64,000 bases of DNA from Aricia agestis (GCF_905147365.1 NC_056428.1:19002001-19066000); one strand, 5' to 3'; positions 1-12,125 are shown, numbered from the stretch's first letter. The notes: generated by a model from the sequence alone, not told the origin. Made by a program: numbers and translations.

Positions 1-1021
1 AAATTAACAGCAATCTCCACATGTGAACCTACATACTGGCCTACGGACACGTGCAAGATTCCTGACCTGCTGGATTTTTTCGTTACTAAACGCAGGAGTA
101 CCTCAAGGCTCTGTTCTAGGTCCTGTACTCTACTATAGAATAGAATAGAATAGAATAGAATACGTTTATTTTTTCCAACACACAACATATACAGAATAGA
201 AAATAAAAATTAAAAAGGACTTAAGCTATGTACAATTATAATTATAGGTATATGTTATGTGATGTCAAAAATTGGCCCCAGCTCAGCTATACGCAGCAAG
301 CAAGCTTGCTGCACTGGTATTCTGCAGGGGCCAAAGAGTGACTTCACAACATAACATGCAGGGATAAACAATAAATAATTATGACTACAACAGCTACAAC
401 AGTAAAAATAATAGACAGAAAAAAGAAAGAACAAAGAAATAACTTATTACTTACTTACTATAAATAAAGATACGTGACAGGTGTACAAGCATAAGAACTA
501 AGATTATTGCCAATTAAAATACAAAAGAAAAAAAAAATAGTTTGACAAGAAAGGCATATCTAATATAATAATATAATCTATGGTGGGAAAAACACATGGA
601 TAATTAACACATGAAAATAAGGGGGTAAACAAAAACTATGTATACACCTATGACCTACCAACATCCCATGAAGCCGAGACTGCTACTTACGCTGATGACA
701 CAGCAATTCTAGCGACGAACAAAAACCCCGTCACGGCATCTGAAAAACTACAAAATGGACTAAATTCAGTAACCTAATAGCTTAATGGCTCCAAAAGTGG
801 AGCACTACAAAATCTGTGCAAGTCACCTTCACGCTGCGCAGAGAGGACTGTCCCCCGTCTCCCTAGAGAACACAGTTCTCCCCCACCAAAACAGCGATAA
901 ATACCTAGACATACACCTAGACAGACGCCTAACATGGCAAAAACATATAAAAGGCAAGAGGGACGAACTGAACATCAAATTCAAAAACCTGCTTATAGTT
1001 TTACAAACTGATTGCAGATAA
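1..1021 (+). pseudogene. Decayed Jockey-like LINE reverse transcriptase, interrupted
   Basis: Positions about 88-135 encode the RT motif AGVPQGSVLGPVLY. Positions about 641-775 continue with YTYDLPTS and the catalytic YADD box (ATYADDTAILATN). The reading is lost at two stops near 776-781. It resumes in the 785-1021 frame with text typical of the region after the RT active site (SLENTVLPHQNS, LDRRLTWQKHIK, KRDELNIKFKNL). The coding is split by an insertion at about 137-634 with a short ACTAT duplication. Frameshifts, stops and both truncated ends show it is dead. The window start cuts off upstream sequence. Confidence 0.75.
137..634 (-). mobile_element. Retroposon with TTCTA-repeat tail, inserted in the LINE
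   Basis: The copy reads on the minus strand: its 3' tail is the TAGAA pentamer array at about 137-162, and the body continues to about 634. It splits the LINE reverse transcriptase between motif B and YADD. ACTAT occurs at both junctions (132-136 and 635-639), a probable short target duplication. A shorter, 5'-truncated copy in the other orientation is at 12648-12911; both share the block around CCAGCTCAGCTATACGCAGC. Truncation at the 5' end and a simple-repeat 3' tail point to LINE-style reverse transcription. I see no coding capacity. Confidence 0.7.
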
Positions 1022-1276
1022 AATTGGACAAAAAAAAAAGTACACCCAGCTTTACCCGGGACATTTTTCTGAATCTTATGACACCTCATCACCAAGTTTT
1101 TGGGCATTATTATAATATAAACAACAATTGAACAACCTTTCTTTTAAAATTTTGCCGTACTAGGATAAACAGATGGCTATCAAATAGCTTTCCAGTAAAA
1201 GCACATAAAAATCAAGATGTTTTTATAGCTGAAATGTTCTTTGCAGTACGTCGTGTTTTTGTCTTTTCTATGCCGA

Positions 1277-1604
1277 TTTTTTTAATGGAATAAGGGGGCA
1301 AACGAGCAAACGGGTCACCTGATGGAAAGCAACTTCCGTCGCCCATGGACACTCGCAGCATCAGAAGAGCTGCAGGTGCGTTGTCGGCCTTTTAAGAGGG
1401 AATAGGGTAATAGGGGAGGGTAGGGAAGGGAAGGGGAGGAAATAGGGGAGGGGAGAGTAGGGAAGGGAGTTAGGTCTCCGGTATACTCACTCACTCGGCG
1501 AAACACAGCGCAAGCGTTGTTTCACGCCGGTTTTCTGTGAGAACGTGGTATTTCTCGAATATATATATTAATAGTACCGAAGCATGGCTTTACCACGTCC
1601 CACG
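1277..1604 (-). mobile_element. Dispersed SINE-like repeat A
   Basis: This is one of several copies of a common lepidopteran repeat. In its sense orientation it ends in GTTTGCCCCCTTATT plus an A-run, which here appears on the plus strand as the T-run near 1277. It contains the purine-rich GGGAAGGG tract at about 1400-1460. The inner half (AACACAGCGCAAGCG) is well preserved and the 5' part after 1550 is diverged. Better copies are at 13130-13396, 44871-45178 and 59535-59839. No function is implied. Confidence 0.7.
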
Positions 1605-1898
1605 TCAAATTTTAATGATTTTAGTAAGAACTTAGCGAGCTATAAAATATGTGGTTGGTAAAATTATTTTATGCGCTTAAGAACTCGGCGCATATTTACA
1701 CAACGTACTAATTTGGTTTAATGACTATTACGACTTCATGTACTGATAAAAATCGAATGAAATATTTCAAAACAAATTTGCTGTATTAGGTTAAAATAAA
1801 ATATTATGTTCTATTTTATTTCAACCTCATACAGCATTCATAAATAAACCGACCGCAGTCGTTTGGCGCAATGATTTTTAACACTATTATTGTCTGTA

Positions 1899-2063
1899 AG
1901 GGTTAATTCATACCACAAAGCGACGCGTATATGCATTTCTAATTTTGTATGGATTTGACAGATTTGTATGACGTCTCACGCAATTGAAATCTGTCAAATC
2001 CATAAAAATTTAAAATTGCATACTACGTGAAAGTGTCGCGTTGCGATCTGAATTATTGACCCC
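1899..2063. mobile_element. Foldback MITE, family C (old copy)
   Basis: Inverted arms carry GGATTTGACAG and CTGTCAAATCC around a short centre, with outer GGGTTAATTC and a GCGTTGCG-type right end. The outer ends match, with differences, the better copies at 35949-36265 and 60197-60352, which are flanked by TTA. No coding capacity. Confidence 0.65.
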
Positions 2064-2066
2064 AAG

Positions 2067-2107
2067 GTGACATTTTACAAACCAGCAACTGCTTTGTAAA
2101 ATGTCAC
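2067..2107. repeat. Perfect hairpin, 15-bp arms
   Basis: GTGACATTTTACAAA at 2067-2081 is exactly complementary to 2093-2107, with an 11-bp loop. It lies about 120 bp before exon A's acceptor. It may be the stub of a small foldback element. Confidence 0.7.
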
Positions 2108-2228
2108 TTTATAAACACAAGTTGTGCAAAAAGAGACACTCACGTCTTGTTGACGTCTACTTGACAATGTCATCCAAGTACCTCAAGGTTCTTCTAAGGG
2201 TCAATAAATTTACGTTTGTTTGTTTCAG

Positions 2229-2324
2229 GACATAAAGTATATGCTGCTGCCGTGGGTTTTCTCTATGGGTACAGAAACTCTTGTGGAGGTCATCAACCTC
2301 ATCTACCTTTTCTACTTACAAACT
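2229..2324 (+). CDS. Internal exon A of a multi-pass membrane protein gene
   Basis: A 96-bp exon lies between a pyrimidine-rich acceptor (TTTGTTTCAG, ending 2228) and a GTAAGT donor starting at 2325. It is 32 whole codons in phase 0 and begins DIKYMLLPWVFSMGTETL, continuing to a hydrophobic run ending LIYLFYLQT. This looks like a predicted transmembrane helix. It joins in frame to the exon at 24646, whose first residues form a short polar loop (LNFNP) before the next helix. GC content and codon use are clearly more coding-like than the flanks. The parent protein resembles insect small tetraspan proteins (DUF4728/pasiflora-like, linked in Drosophila to septate junctions), but that family call rests on memory of the general pattern. 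The start codon and first exon lie outside the window. Confidence 0.8.
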
Positions 2325-2422
2325 GTAAGTATAAACCTCTTTTATATAGTTCGTAACTTTTTAGAACCTCCTTTCCCTTGGGTGTAACAAAAAACTTGAA
2401 GATCTAAAGCTACGTTTATATA

Positions 2423-2600
2423 CATGGTGTAACAAAACTAAGTGACAATACTTTAGGGTCTATATGTGTTTGTATATAGTTACTGTAAAAGTAGCAGCGC
2501 CGAAAGAGCTAAATTTTCATGAATTTCCCCAACTTTCATTGTGAATTGAATACATGGACTCATGTCCTAAAGTATTATCACTTAGTTTTGTAACATCCTG
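2423..2600. mobile_element. MITE, GGTGTAACAAAA type
   Basis: The left end (GGTGTAACAAAACTAAGTGA, from about 2426) and the right end (TCACTTAGTTTTGTAACATC) are inverted repeats of about 30 bp with a few mismatches. The related, nearly palindromic copy at 56319-56577 lies between TA repeats, suggesting TA target duplication as in Tc1/mariner-type elements. It begins about 100 bp downstream of exon A. Confidence 0.6.
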
Positions 2601-3251
2601 TTTAAATGCTAGCTTGCATTACTCTTTAATAATATTCTACTCCTGAGACTAATATATTATATGTAAACAAACATAATATTATAAGTATTTAATATATTAT
2701 TGTATTTAAAAACTATTTAATGTTTGAGCAAAAACTTTACTTTAGTCGTCTGCCAGATGGATAATAAAATATGTTTTACATTAAATATTTTGTTAGAGAA
2801 GTTTATTTTAACTCATATTAATTAGAAATTATGGTTCAACGTGAAAAGTTTGCGATGAAATAGCACATCACAAGGACATTAAGTACTAAACAGGGCCTTT
2901 AGTCGGAAAGCTAGAAATCAAATATGTGATACAAGTACCGTATAATATGACTATTGTTACATATCAGTGTTGCATTTAAATTCAAATTCAAATTGTTTAT
3001 TTCAGACATGGTCCATATTATAAATTTAAAATTTCGTACATTTTTTATTTTTTTATATAAGTATGTCCAATGTCCATACATTTTTATTATCGAAACTATC
3101 GAAAGCAACCTTGGCTGCTGCTCCCGCTCCCATAGCGAAGTAAGTTGAAAAGTTACTAAAGAGACGACGATGACGATTAAAGAGACGCGTTATGTTCAGT
3201 CCCGTTCACTTTTGATTTCCAACTTCGCTTTCAGAATTGAAAGGAATAGGC

Positions 3252-3424
3252 CATTTAGCCAAGACATTTTCGTTATCAGTTCGTTATAGAATCGCCGATC
3301 ACAATGTATGGAATTAACATAAGCGTTCGTTAACATGACGTTGACGTTCGACTCGTCTTATATCAACTCCATACATTTTGATCGGCGATTCTATAACGAA
3401 GCGATAAAGAAAAGATGTTGGCAC
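3252..3424. mobile_element. Foldback element
   Basis: TCGTTATAGAATCGCCGATC near 3282 is matched by its reverse complement at about 3380-3400 (GATCGGCGATTCTATAACGA), and the arms extend outward to about 3252 and 3424 with mismatches. The ORF that crosses it has no protein-like content. Confidence 0.6.
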
Positions 3425-5990
3425 ACCCCCGCGAACAATAATTGGAAAACATACTTAAAGTACCTTTACAAGCTCCGAACTGTCACATACATTAACTTTT
3501 TAATCGTAAGACATCTCTCATACACGACTTAAAAGAGCACAAATGCATTGATGAAGCAAAACATTTACCTCACTACTATAGATATTTCGTATAAAGCACT
3601 TATATTAGAATTTAGAGCTAAGTACTAAGCACTTTAGCTTAGCTTCCCAACATGCTCTGAGTATTTCAAATCCTACGTAATCTTAATGTAAAGAGCAAAC
3701 AAAAAGTTTCAGTTTGACTAAAATCTAATAATATATAAAATTCTCGTGTCACGGTGTGCGTAATTGAACTCCTCTGAAACGGCTCGACATTTTCGGATAT
3801 TATATGAGTACAATTATTAGCCAAGTTCCAGTAGAAAGTTTCGTGCGCTCATGCGCTTGCGATGCAATATAAAAATTTCATATAATTTCTTACTTTGCCG
3901 TCAAAAATAAATGAAGACATATTAAGTGGAAGAACACGATAACTAAAATTTTGTAACATATGGACATTTACTCATTTTTCCCCTATAATTTGAACAAATC
4001 TTGTAACTTATCTACTTCATCACCTGGCTAATAATATATCTGGCTACACATAAATGCACAGTTTTTTTTTTTCAAATCATTTTTCGGGTCCTAAAGCCTA
4101 CTAACCCTAAAGTGTCGATTTTATAATTCATTTTTATACTTGAAAATAAGCCCCGAATTGTTTAATTTTCTAAAATTAGATACTACATTATATTTCCGAG
4201 AATTCGATCTGAGCAAAAACACGATATCTTAAAATTTTCTCGATAGAAAAAAATCACAAAGATGCATCTAATTCTCACGAATTTTTCATTTATTGCCATA
4301 ACCGTGCATTGAACTAAGTTAATATTTTAACACATTGTATAAAATTATATCATTGAGAGATCGACCTAGCGGATCTTTAAAATGTTGTATATTTATCGAG
4401 TTATTGAGAAAAAACTAATATAAGAATCCGCGTCGTCCTTTTTCACCTGGCATATGAAAGACGGGCGTGAGTGTGAAGAAGAGAGTGTGTGTTGATTTTT
4501 GGGGTTAGTCGCCCTCTTAAGCAAATAAAAAAAACTGCAATTTTCAAATTCAAATTGATTGCCAAAATATGTAAGGATAAAGAAATAGTTTTATTTTTAT
4601 TTTCAAATAATTTAACTAACTCTATCAGAATGTAGAACTTGGTACCTATTACCGGTTCGGGGGCTAGCTCGACGAGAAGAACCGGCGAAACAAAATTAAT
4701 TATTTAGTTATTTCTTGTTAATCCTGCAGGAACCATACAAATGCGATAAAAAGTGTCTTATGACCATTTGGAACATAATTACTAACTACCTCTATATGAG
4801 TGAGCCTACGATAAAGATAAGTCTAGTTGATTCCGAGTATGTATATTAAACTGTTGATGTCATAATTTATAGCTTCAAGAAACATAAACCGCTACCACAG
4901 TATAACATAGTTGAGTACAATAATTCAGCTGTATCCTAAAGTCAAACTACTGAGTACTGAGTCAAGTTTTACGCGCACGTAGCGTGAATCGTGACACTGT
5001 ATTTTTTGTTGCTTGAAGTTATCTAAAATCCTTCTTATGTATGCGTGTGCCCCATGAGGCGATCTTGTACAGAATATATGATTTACTGCATATTGAATTG
5101 CGCTATAATCTAAAGACGTAAAGAACTCTATCCAATTTTCTGCTATTCATTCTTTATTTAATTTTCTCAAAGACTCCTCTTATTATGTTTAGTTTTGAAC
5201 TTTCTTAGTGGGATTGTTTACGAGTTTCAAAGAAACATAAAATAATAATTTTAATTCTTCATAATCTTGTTAGGAGAAAATGTTTTACCGTCTCAAGTAT
5301 TCTATTTTCATAATACATCTTAGATTACCTGCAGCTGAAGTACCATTTAATACATATTATAATAACAATTTGTGAGCAATTTGAATTCTGAGGAATTTGA
5401 AAAAATAATAATATTGTATTTTTTTGTCTTTGTTAGTAGAAATTTTCTATTTAGACGCCTACATTCTCATATTACTATCAAATATTTATTACTACTCATA
5501 TTATGATATCAACGTAGAGGTAGATGCATTTTATAATATTCTCTCATTCATATTTACTTTTAATCTAAAACTCATTTTCCTTAATTCTTACTCAATCCTT
5601 GGTGTAAAATTGTAAATGAACAGCATTTCTGAGAATTTTAAAAATATGTTACTTTAATTAGTGAAGCCTCACAGAGACAGGGGTCTCTGTTTAATAGAAT
5701 GACAAGAACTGAATGTTCCAAGCCGCTCAATTCAACTGACTGAATTACTTTATATACTTCATTATTCGTACTTTCGAATAGTTAAGTAAAGCTACGACAA
5801 CTTTTACAAAATTGTATTGATTTAAATAACGTGAAACATCACATAACATGGACCAAGACAAGATCGCTGGATAAGGCTCGATTTATATGCGTACCGCCCG
5901 AACGCGCGGTTTGGCGGCTAAAACGCGAAATCACAAACAATTATTGTATGTATGACAGCGCGACCGCGACGCCATTACTACCGCAGGCAC
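3425..5990. other. Intronic AT-rich DNA with one LINE tail remnant
   Basis: No gene found. The segment 4630-4690 on the minus strand (containing GAGAAGAACCGGCG on plus) matches the 3' untranslated tail of the CR1-like LINE copy at 9107-9716. The remainder is AT-rich without clear repeats; short ORFs there (for example 5424-5615) look random and low-complexity. Confidence 0.5.
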
Positions 5991-6169
5991 GGTTGATTCG
6001 GGCCGCAACGCGACGCGTAGATTCATTTCTAAATTTGTATGGATTTTACAGATTCACAAGAGGTCTCACGCAATTGAAATCTGTCAAATCCATACAAAAT
6101 GCCGCGCCGCGCCTCGCCTCGCCGCGCCTCGCCTCGCCTCGTCGCGTTGCGGTCTGAATTGACCCTTAA
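5991..6169. mobile_element. Foldback MITE, family C
   Basis: The arms contain TTTGTATGG/CCATACAAA around AAATCTGTCAAATCC, and the right end carries a GC-rich CGCCTCGCCTCG expansion (6110-6145) followed by GTTGCGGTCTGAATTGACCC. Compare the copies at 1899, 35949 and 60197. The 5831-6157 ORF across it is an artefact of this repeat. Confidence 0.7.
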
Positions 6170-6170
6170 G

Positions 6171-6402
6171 GTGCTCCCTCACCGGTAGCATTCGCTAGTA
6201 ATATAAAGTTACAGAGTCGAGCATCAGTGAGGGAGGAGAACCGAGCATTACAATACGCACCTTGCGCTTGTATACAATGTGTAATATCTATATAAGTACA
6301 ACTTGTAATATCAATGATACGTGACAGTAAAGTCAACTTACTGTGCTCAAAATCGAATCTGTAAAGTTACATTACACGAAAATGCTCGCGATGAGGGAGC
6401 AC
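6171..6402. mobile_element. Probable MITE with GTGCTCCCTCA ends
   Basis: GTGCTCCCTCA starts at 6171 and its reverse complement ends at 6402; the next 30 bp on each side also pair imperfectly (AAAGTTACAGA inside). It abuts family C copy 5991-6169. No clear target duplication. Confidence 0.55.
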
Positions 6403-7259
6403 CATAATAAATCGTTACATTGCTTGTGGTATTATGTAGACTGGAGAGGATACATACATATAAATCAAGCCTTGGTACTTACACTTACAAAAGAAGTCTA
6501 CCTTTGAGTTAACTTCGATATGGAGTTTATTGGCTATTTAACAATCATTACAATATTATATTATATATAAAATTTATAAAACTTTAGTAACGTTTTTCAT
6601 GTTTGCCGTAGCAAGCCGGGATTGAGGTAAGAATTTTTTAAATTCCCTAACCGAGACACATTCATTTTACATTATACGACTATAATTACTATTATTCAAT
6701 GACGTAGAGGAGTACATATTAATGATTGTTACAAATAAATCTATTACATATACTCAAATAAAATATAGTCGCACGTGTAAAATATCTCTTTGCAAACCGC
6801 ATTTTTATTGTAACGTAAATAATGATATTTATTTTCGTGTCGCAAATTTATTATTTATCTGCCTCAAATTGTTTGCTTCAGTAAATAATTGTTTATTATA
6901 TACCAAAAATTTATTATTATTATTAGACCACACCTTTCATAATTTAAACATAATATTTAAAGATATATGTTTATTGACAGTTGTAAATCAAATTAGAAGC
7001 TCAATATTGTGGTAATGTTGATAAAAAGTAAATTCGAAGTCAAAATTCTCCTCTTTTTATTTGAAGCGCAATAAAAATATTTTTATTTCAGTCGATAAAC
7101 ATGCAAGAGATGTTAAAGCCTTAGAGTTTTTGAATTTTGTGCTTTATTGTCCTATAAACGATTCATATTCGGTGATAAAGACTGCCTTTTAAACAACTTG
7201 TTACGCCATGGCTCAAGAGCCAGCAACAGTCAGATATTTTTATAAAAAACTGTTAGTGT
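6403..7259. other. AT-rich intronic DNA
   Basis: Nothing recognisable. The 6722-7015 ORF is a chance reading of AT-rich sequence. Confidence 0.5.
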
Positions 7260-7492
7260 TCTGTTTAAGACTCCTATAGAGGTAAGAGAAACCAGCAACT
7301 ATGGAGTTTCGGTCACGGTTACTTTAGGAGGTATCCAGTTTTGAAGGTCTACCTGACCTTGGATTAAAGTATGAAGCTCCTGAAATAGACAAGAAATAGA
7401 CGTCCTTAAGAACTGGACAACTCCTAAAATAATCGCGACCGAAACTCCATTGTCGTTGGCCGTTCTTACCTCTATAGGGGCCATAAACAGAA
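7260..7492. mobile_element. Foldback element, about 80-bp arms
   Basis: The left arm contains CCTATAGAGGTAAGA and TGGAGTTTCGGTC; both recur as reverse complements on the right (GACCGAAACTCCA near 7438 and TCTTACCTCTATAGG near 7465). Non-coding. Confidence 0.7.
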
Positions 7493-8331
7493 AGATTTAC
7501 AGCTTTTAAAAAATTACGAAAGACTGGCTCTTACTCGTAAAGCGAAAACGTCATTCAATAAAATACAATATTTTTAACACAAGTCTTTAATGTAGCTTAT
7601 CGCTTCCATATAATACTATAACTAAGGCTACGCTCACAAAAAATGATATTGATTCAATCGTATCATTTAAGCTATTTTTAAGCAAGTAATTGAAGGCCTG
7701 ATTACACCTACCGAGGACAGAGGCGAGTGGCGAACACTCGGTAATCGGTAGGTTTAAATAAATTCTTATCTTCCTTAAAAGTTATATTCATTAGCTCCAG
7801 TAGTAATAAAGAAATAATATGCAACAAATCAAGTTCCTTTAACATGAACTACTTCTGAGAGAAAAATATAATGCCACCTGTCCATTCCCGGTAACTAAAA
7901 TAATATAGCTGCGTAGACGTGCTAATTAATATCATTACAATTATTTAATTTATGGCTTATAGAGAGAACAAACAAAATACTGCACTTTCGCATAATTATA
8001 ATAACAGGGATGTCAACAGTATGTTGTTGCATGTTTTGTTCAGATTAATTTATTAACTACTGCTTGTATCATGATTCATGCCATGCTATTGCAAGCGAAA
8101 TCAAAAATCCCTGTTAATACGATTGAAAATCTTTAAATTTATGCATATGCAGGATTGCAAATTTTAGCTGAAAAATCAAACGGTTAGGTCAGTAACCGTC
8201 TGCTATATATAAATCCTAAAATATCCGTAGTTAACTTAAAAAAAACTTATATTACGAGCACAGTACAACAATAGTGTAGATTGTAGAAGATACTTAGCTG
8301 CAAGAAAGTCTCTTTCTGTCAGTCATATCTT
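7493..8331. other. Unassigned intronic DNA
   Basis: I see no gene or convincing repeat in this AT-rich interval. Confidence 0.45.
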
Positions 8332-8657
8332 CTTAAGAGTCCGGGTGCCATCGCAATTATTCTCATACAAACGTAATACCAAGATCATTTCCCATACGAG
8401 AATATTTATCATATAACATATTTGAGTTATTATTCAGCTTAAGATAGTTATTACCTACGATTACAATTTAGTATGTAAATATTGTAATCGTTCATATTTT
8501 TGGTATGTTAATGTTTTGCAGTGAATCTTTGTACAGGAACCTAGGTAATTACTATGTTAAGCTGAATAATAACTCAAATATGGTTAATATTCTCGTATGG
8601 GAAATTATCTTGGTATTACGTTTGTATAAGAACTGCGATGGCACGCGGACTCTTAAG
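8332..8657. mobile_element. Foldback element, about 125-bp arms
   Basis: The left arm (8332-8458) and right arm (8537-8657) are inverted copies: CTTAAGAGTCC at the left edge pairs with GGACTCTTAAG at the right edge, and the interior shares CAAACGTAATACCAAGAT and GAGTTATTATTCAGCTTAA. A spacer of roughly 80 bp separates them. The overlapping short ORFs on both strands are by-products of the inverted structure. Confidence 0.75.
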
Positions 8658-9106
8658 CCGCAAGTGCAAGTTACTTTGAGTCTCAGGTAAGAAAAAATGT
8701 ACAGTTCCCGCGCTCCCGAGTAAGTAGTAACACAAGTCAATCACAAAACTAATTTCATAGGCCAGAAAAATATTTTTTGCGGTGACCCCAAAAAATCTAC
8801 CGTGTTTATATGTTTATGTATTTAGCAAACAATGTGGATTACGGAAGGGCGTAAAATTTTTATGTAGGTACGGATACGAGCAAAAAGTCCCTCTAATTTA
8901 GAAGGGACCAAAACATAATACACTAACTTGGTAGATCCCGTACACAAGAAAAAGTTTCCCAAACAATTTACAACTTCGTCCCTTTATGTTAATTACTAAA
9001 TATTGTTTTAGATTATTGAATGGGATTTTATGTTTTGTAAATTGAATTCCGCTTTATGTGTTATCCCTCTTATGAGGAAACGCTGCCGACATTAATACGA
9101 TTTTTG

Positions 9107-9716
9107 TGCTGCAGAAGCGAGCTATACGTTCAATTTATAAAATGTCAGCTTTTGAATCTCTGAGAGAAAAGTTTAAAGAAATTAGTATTCTAACTGTTGC
9201 TTCTCAATACATTTTGGATAATGTATTAGTTAAAAAGATTCTTACAACCAAAAGTGACAGTCACGGAAGAAACACTAGAATTTAGAAATAAGTACAAACT
9301 AGAAATACCGGTGATCAGACTTAGTAAAGTTAGTAAATCTTTTAAACGTCAATGTATACGCCTTTACAATAAAATCCCAGAAAACGTTCAAAATCTTTCC
9401 ATTAATAAATTTAAAAAAGTAGTCAAAGAGTCAAGAGTAAGATAAGGTCAATGATTTCATAAGCGATGGCACATCTTGGGAGTAGGATTATTTTATGACT
9501 TACAATTATGTATGTATGTTAAAATTGTTTAATTTTAAGTTACAACATTGTAAACCTTATTTTAAAATATTAATTTTTTCTCACTTTTTTCGTAAAAAAG
9601 TGGGCCCCGTGCGAGTTTCTTACGCCGGTTCTTCTCGCCGGGTTAGTTCCCGAACCGGTGGTAGGCATCATGTAGACGTTCAGAGAACATTTGCAAAAAT
9701 TTATTCTAAATAAAAA
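9107..9716 (+). pseudogene. 3' end of a CR1-like LINE (ORF2 C-terminus plus tail)
   Basis: From about 9107 the plus strand reads LQKRAIRSIYKMSAFESLRE followed by FKEISILTVASQYILDNVL, which is the thumb/C-terminal region of CR1-type ORF2 proteins. After a frame change near 9250 it continues as NKYKLEIPVIRLSKVSKSF and LYNKIPENVQNLSINKFKK. The 3' tail carries GCCGGTTCTTCTCGCCGGGT and AACCGGTGGTAGGC, and ends near TTCTAAATAAA. The same tail occurs in reverse at 4630-4690 and 22305-22350. It is 5'-truncated with no RT core. Confidence 0.7.
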
Positions 9717-10374
9717 AGTTTGAGTTTGGCTCTTAATCCACTTCAATAAATTAATGATTTACACGATTACATTTTTTAGATACAACGTGATCGAAGGATA
9801 CAACTAACATCTTACAAGCCTCGATTTTCGTACTAATAATAGTCTGTGAACAACTGATTCAATTATCTTACATCTATTAACACTAATTCGGTTGAACTAG
9901 ACAATGGAATATCGAACAAAGGACTACTAGTTGATCTCTGAGGAGTTATCTACTGAACATGTTACAAGTGTTTTTAAAGTCATGAAGTGCCCGGTGTTGC
10001 AAGGCTTTAAAACTTTTCCTACGTTTCCAGATATGATATCCATTGAAAAATTGGATGTAGCACTTTTTTTGTTCGCACTAAGACTTCTAAGAGCAATAAA
10101 TAAAATTAGAGAAATTCTACGAATAATAAACCTGAAATAAAATAGTTATATTATTTTCTTTAAATATATATGATACTAATTTTATGGCAAAATATAAATT
10201 TAAAGTTCAGTATTCAAAAGTTTTGAATTTGTGACCCCAAGTCAATAAAATCATGACTGTTTAAAGCATAAACTTTATGCCAATTTGAAACTTTTTTTGT
10301 CACAAGTCACAACTCCGAAGTAACTCACAACACATAATATACGTATAAATATATACAAGATGTTATTATATATA
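9717..10374. other. AT-rich intronic DNA
   Basis: No recognised gene. The ORF at 9931-10140 has no motif I know and no splice-site support. Confidence 0.45.
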
Positions 10375-10863
10375 CTAGAGATCGCCCAATGGTCCAAATT
10401 CGACCTTAGTTTCAACGACATTAGGACTACTACGGTCTATATATTTTTTTAAAATATTGACTTTATCATATTTTTTTCAACTCTTGTCTCTGGGACTCAG
10501 CTGATCTCAGACTGGCCGTGTAAGCATTGTCTAATAGTATCTAAGATTTAATAAAAAAACTATAATCCATTTTCAATTTGTCAACTTGTTGTCAACAGAC
10601 TTCAACCATAAATAAAAAAGTATAATTCGTATGTATAGGCTTGTCACTCAAAAATCTGTCATCTTCTTGAGTGTGCGTATTGTAGTGTGTGTAATGTTTT
10701 ATTTGTTAAAAAAATGTATGATAAAAGCATAATTTAAAAATAATATTAGCTCAATGCACTCCTTCACCATATAAACTATAACTGCAAAATTTCATTCACC
10801 TACGTTTCCCCATTTTTCGTCAAAAGGGATACAAAGTTTTTGGCTCACGTATTAATATATAGA
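10375..10863 (-). mobile_element. Non-autonomous Helitron, family H2
   Basis: On the minus strand it starts TCTATATATTAATACGTGAG at 10863 and ends GGGCGATCTCTAG at 10375. It is preceded by A and followed by T, as expected for rolling-circle (Helitron) insertion between A and T. Two further copies share both ends: 40927-41580 and 48609-50638. No coding capacity; at 489 bp this is the uninterrupted reference copy. Confidence 0.8.
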
Positions 10864-11368
10864 TAAGATTGTCGTTATTTGTCTAACGAAGACATCGTTC
10901 CAATAGCTTTCAGTTCTGTTTGATCATCGAATTATAATTCCTTGGAAACTTCATTCATCCAAGTTAGAATTATACGAGTATCAGCTTAGTGCGTTTTAGA
11001 CGTGAAGTTTTCATTATGTTATTTGTGAAATATTGTATTGAGTATTATATATTTTATGAAGGTTGTTGTCCTGGGGAGCGTCCACAAACTACGCGTATTA
11101 AAAATGTTTTTGAAATTCGTTATTTATAATCCAGAATTAATCAGAAATAAGTGTCCTTATATAGACTGATTAATGATAAGGTTTAATTGAATCTTTTTCA
11201 GGGTTCCGTAGCCAAATAGTAAAAACGGAACCCTTATACATTCGTCATGTCTGTCTGTCTGTCTGTCCGTCCGTATGTCACAGCCACTTTTCTCCGAAAC
11301 TATAAGAGCTATACTATTGAAACTTGGTAAGTAAATGTAGTCTGTAAACCGCATTAAGATTTTGATAC

Positions 11369-11775
11369 AATTAAGAAATTTAAAAAAACCCCGCCAAACA
11401 ACTTTAAAAAGTAATGAAATAATATAATATTTTACTGACTTTAATTTTAAATAATTCCTAAGTGTAAAGTGATATTTTAGTCCATAATTGTTGTCACGGT
11501 GTGTCGGGGGACCGCTAACAGTGTCTTTTGCATTTTGTATCGCCATATCACTGATTGTCTCGATTCGGTTCGCTGTGAACTGACCCTTAAACTATAATGT
11601 TATGTGAAATCAAACATCTACATATTTAGCGGTCCCCCGACACACCTTGACAACAATTATGGACTTAAATATCACTTTACACTTAGGAATTATTTAAACT
11701 TAAAGTCAGTAAAATATTATATTATTTCATTACTTTTTAAAGTTGTTTGGCGGGGGTTTTTTAAATTTCTTAATT
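11369..11775. repeat. Recent 150-bp inverted duplication
   Basis: 11369-11518 and 11626-11775 are reverse complements with 4 mismatches in 150 bp by my alignment (about 97% identity) and a 107-bp spacer. The arms include both inserted-element sequence (AACAACTTTAAAAAGTAATG) and flanking G-element sequence (AATTAAGAAATTT). The spacer holds a remnant of family C (AACTGACCCTTA). Confidence 0.9.
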
Positions 11776-11909
11776 TAATTTTATTTCATGTTTTTTAAAC
11801 TTGTGTTGGTTATAGTGCAGAATAATTCCTATCAACAGGATTATAATATTATATCCCAAATCCCAATGAATACCGTCTAGGAGTGTCCTTTTGGATAAGG
11901 CCGTCAATA

Positions 11910-12125
11910 TGAGTCCAAACATGAAACCTCCACTTTGGGTTCATAATATGGAGCTCGGCTCCTATGGAATCCAGGTGATGCTGCAGCAGCAGCATGCAAA
12001 AATTTATTGGTTATCTACGTCTTACTAGTTGTCGCAATTAAAATGAGCCCAAACACGAAACCATTGCTCTAAGTTGGTGAGGAGTTGGGTATCCTATTGA
12101 TTACCAGGTGATGCTGCAGCACCAG
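11910..12125. repeat. Imperfect direct repeat, about 85-bp units
   Basis: Two related units, about 11910-11995 and 12043-12125, both run from GAGTCCAAACATGAAACC-like text to CCAGGTGATGCTGCAGCA. They lie inside the insertion that interrupts G1. Confidence 0.5.

Noticed and set aside
5831..6157. 108-residue ORF ending in LASPRLASPRR
   Set aside because: The repeats come from the GC-rich end of a family C MITE; not a protein.
9931..10140. Possible small gene of 69 residues
   Set aside because: No motif, no splice-site context and no regulatory signal that I can see.
11157..11798. Two ORFs with almost the same peptide (GGLKYHFTLRNYL-like) on opposite strands
   Set aside because: They are the two arms of the inverted duplication; the shared peptide reflects DNA duplication, not selection.
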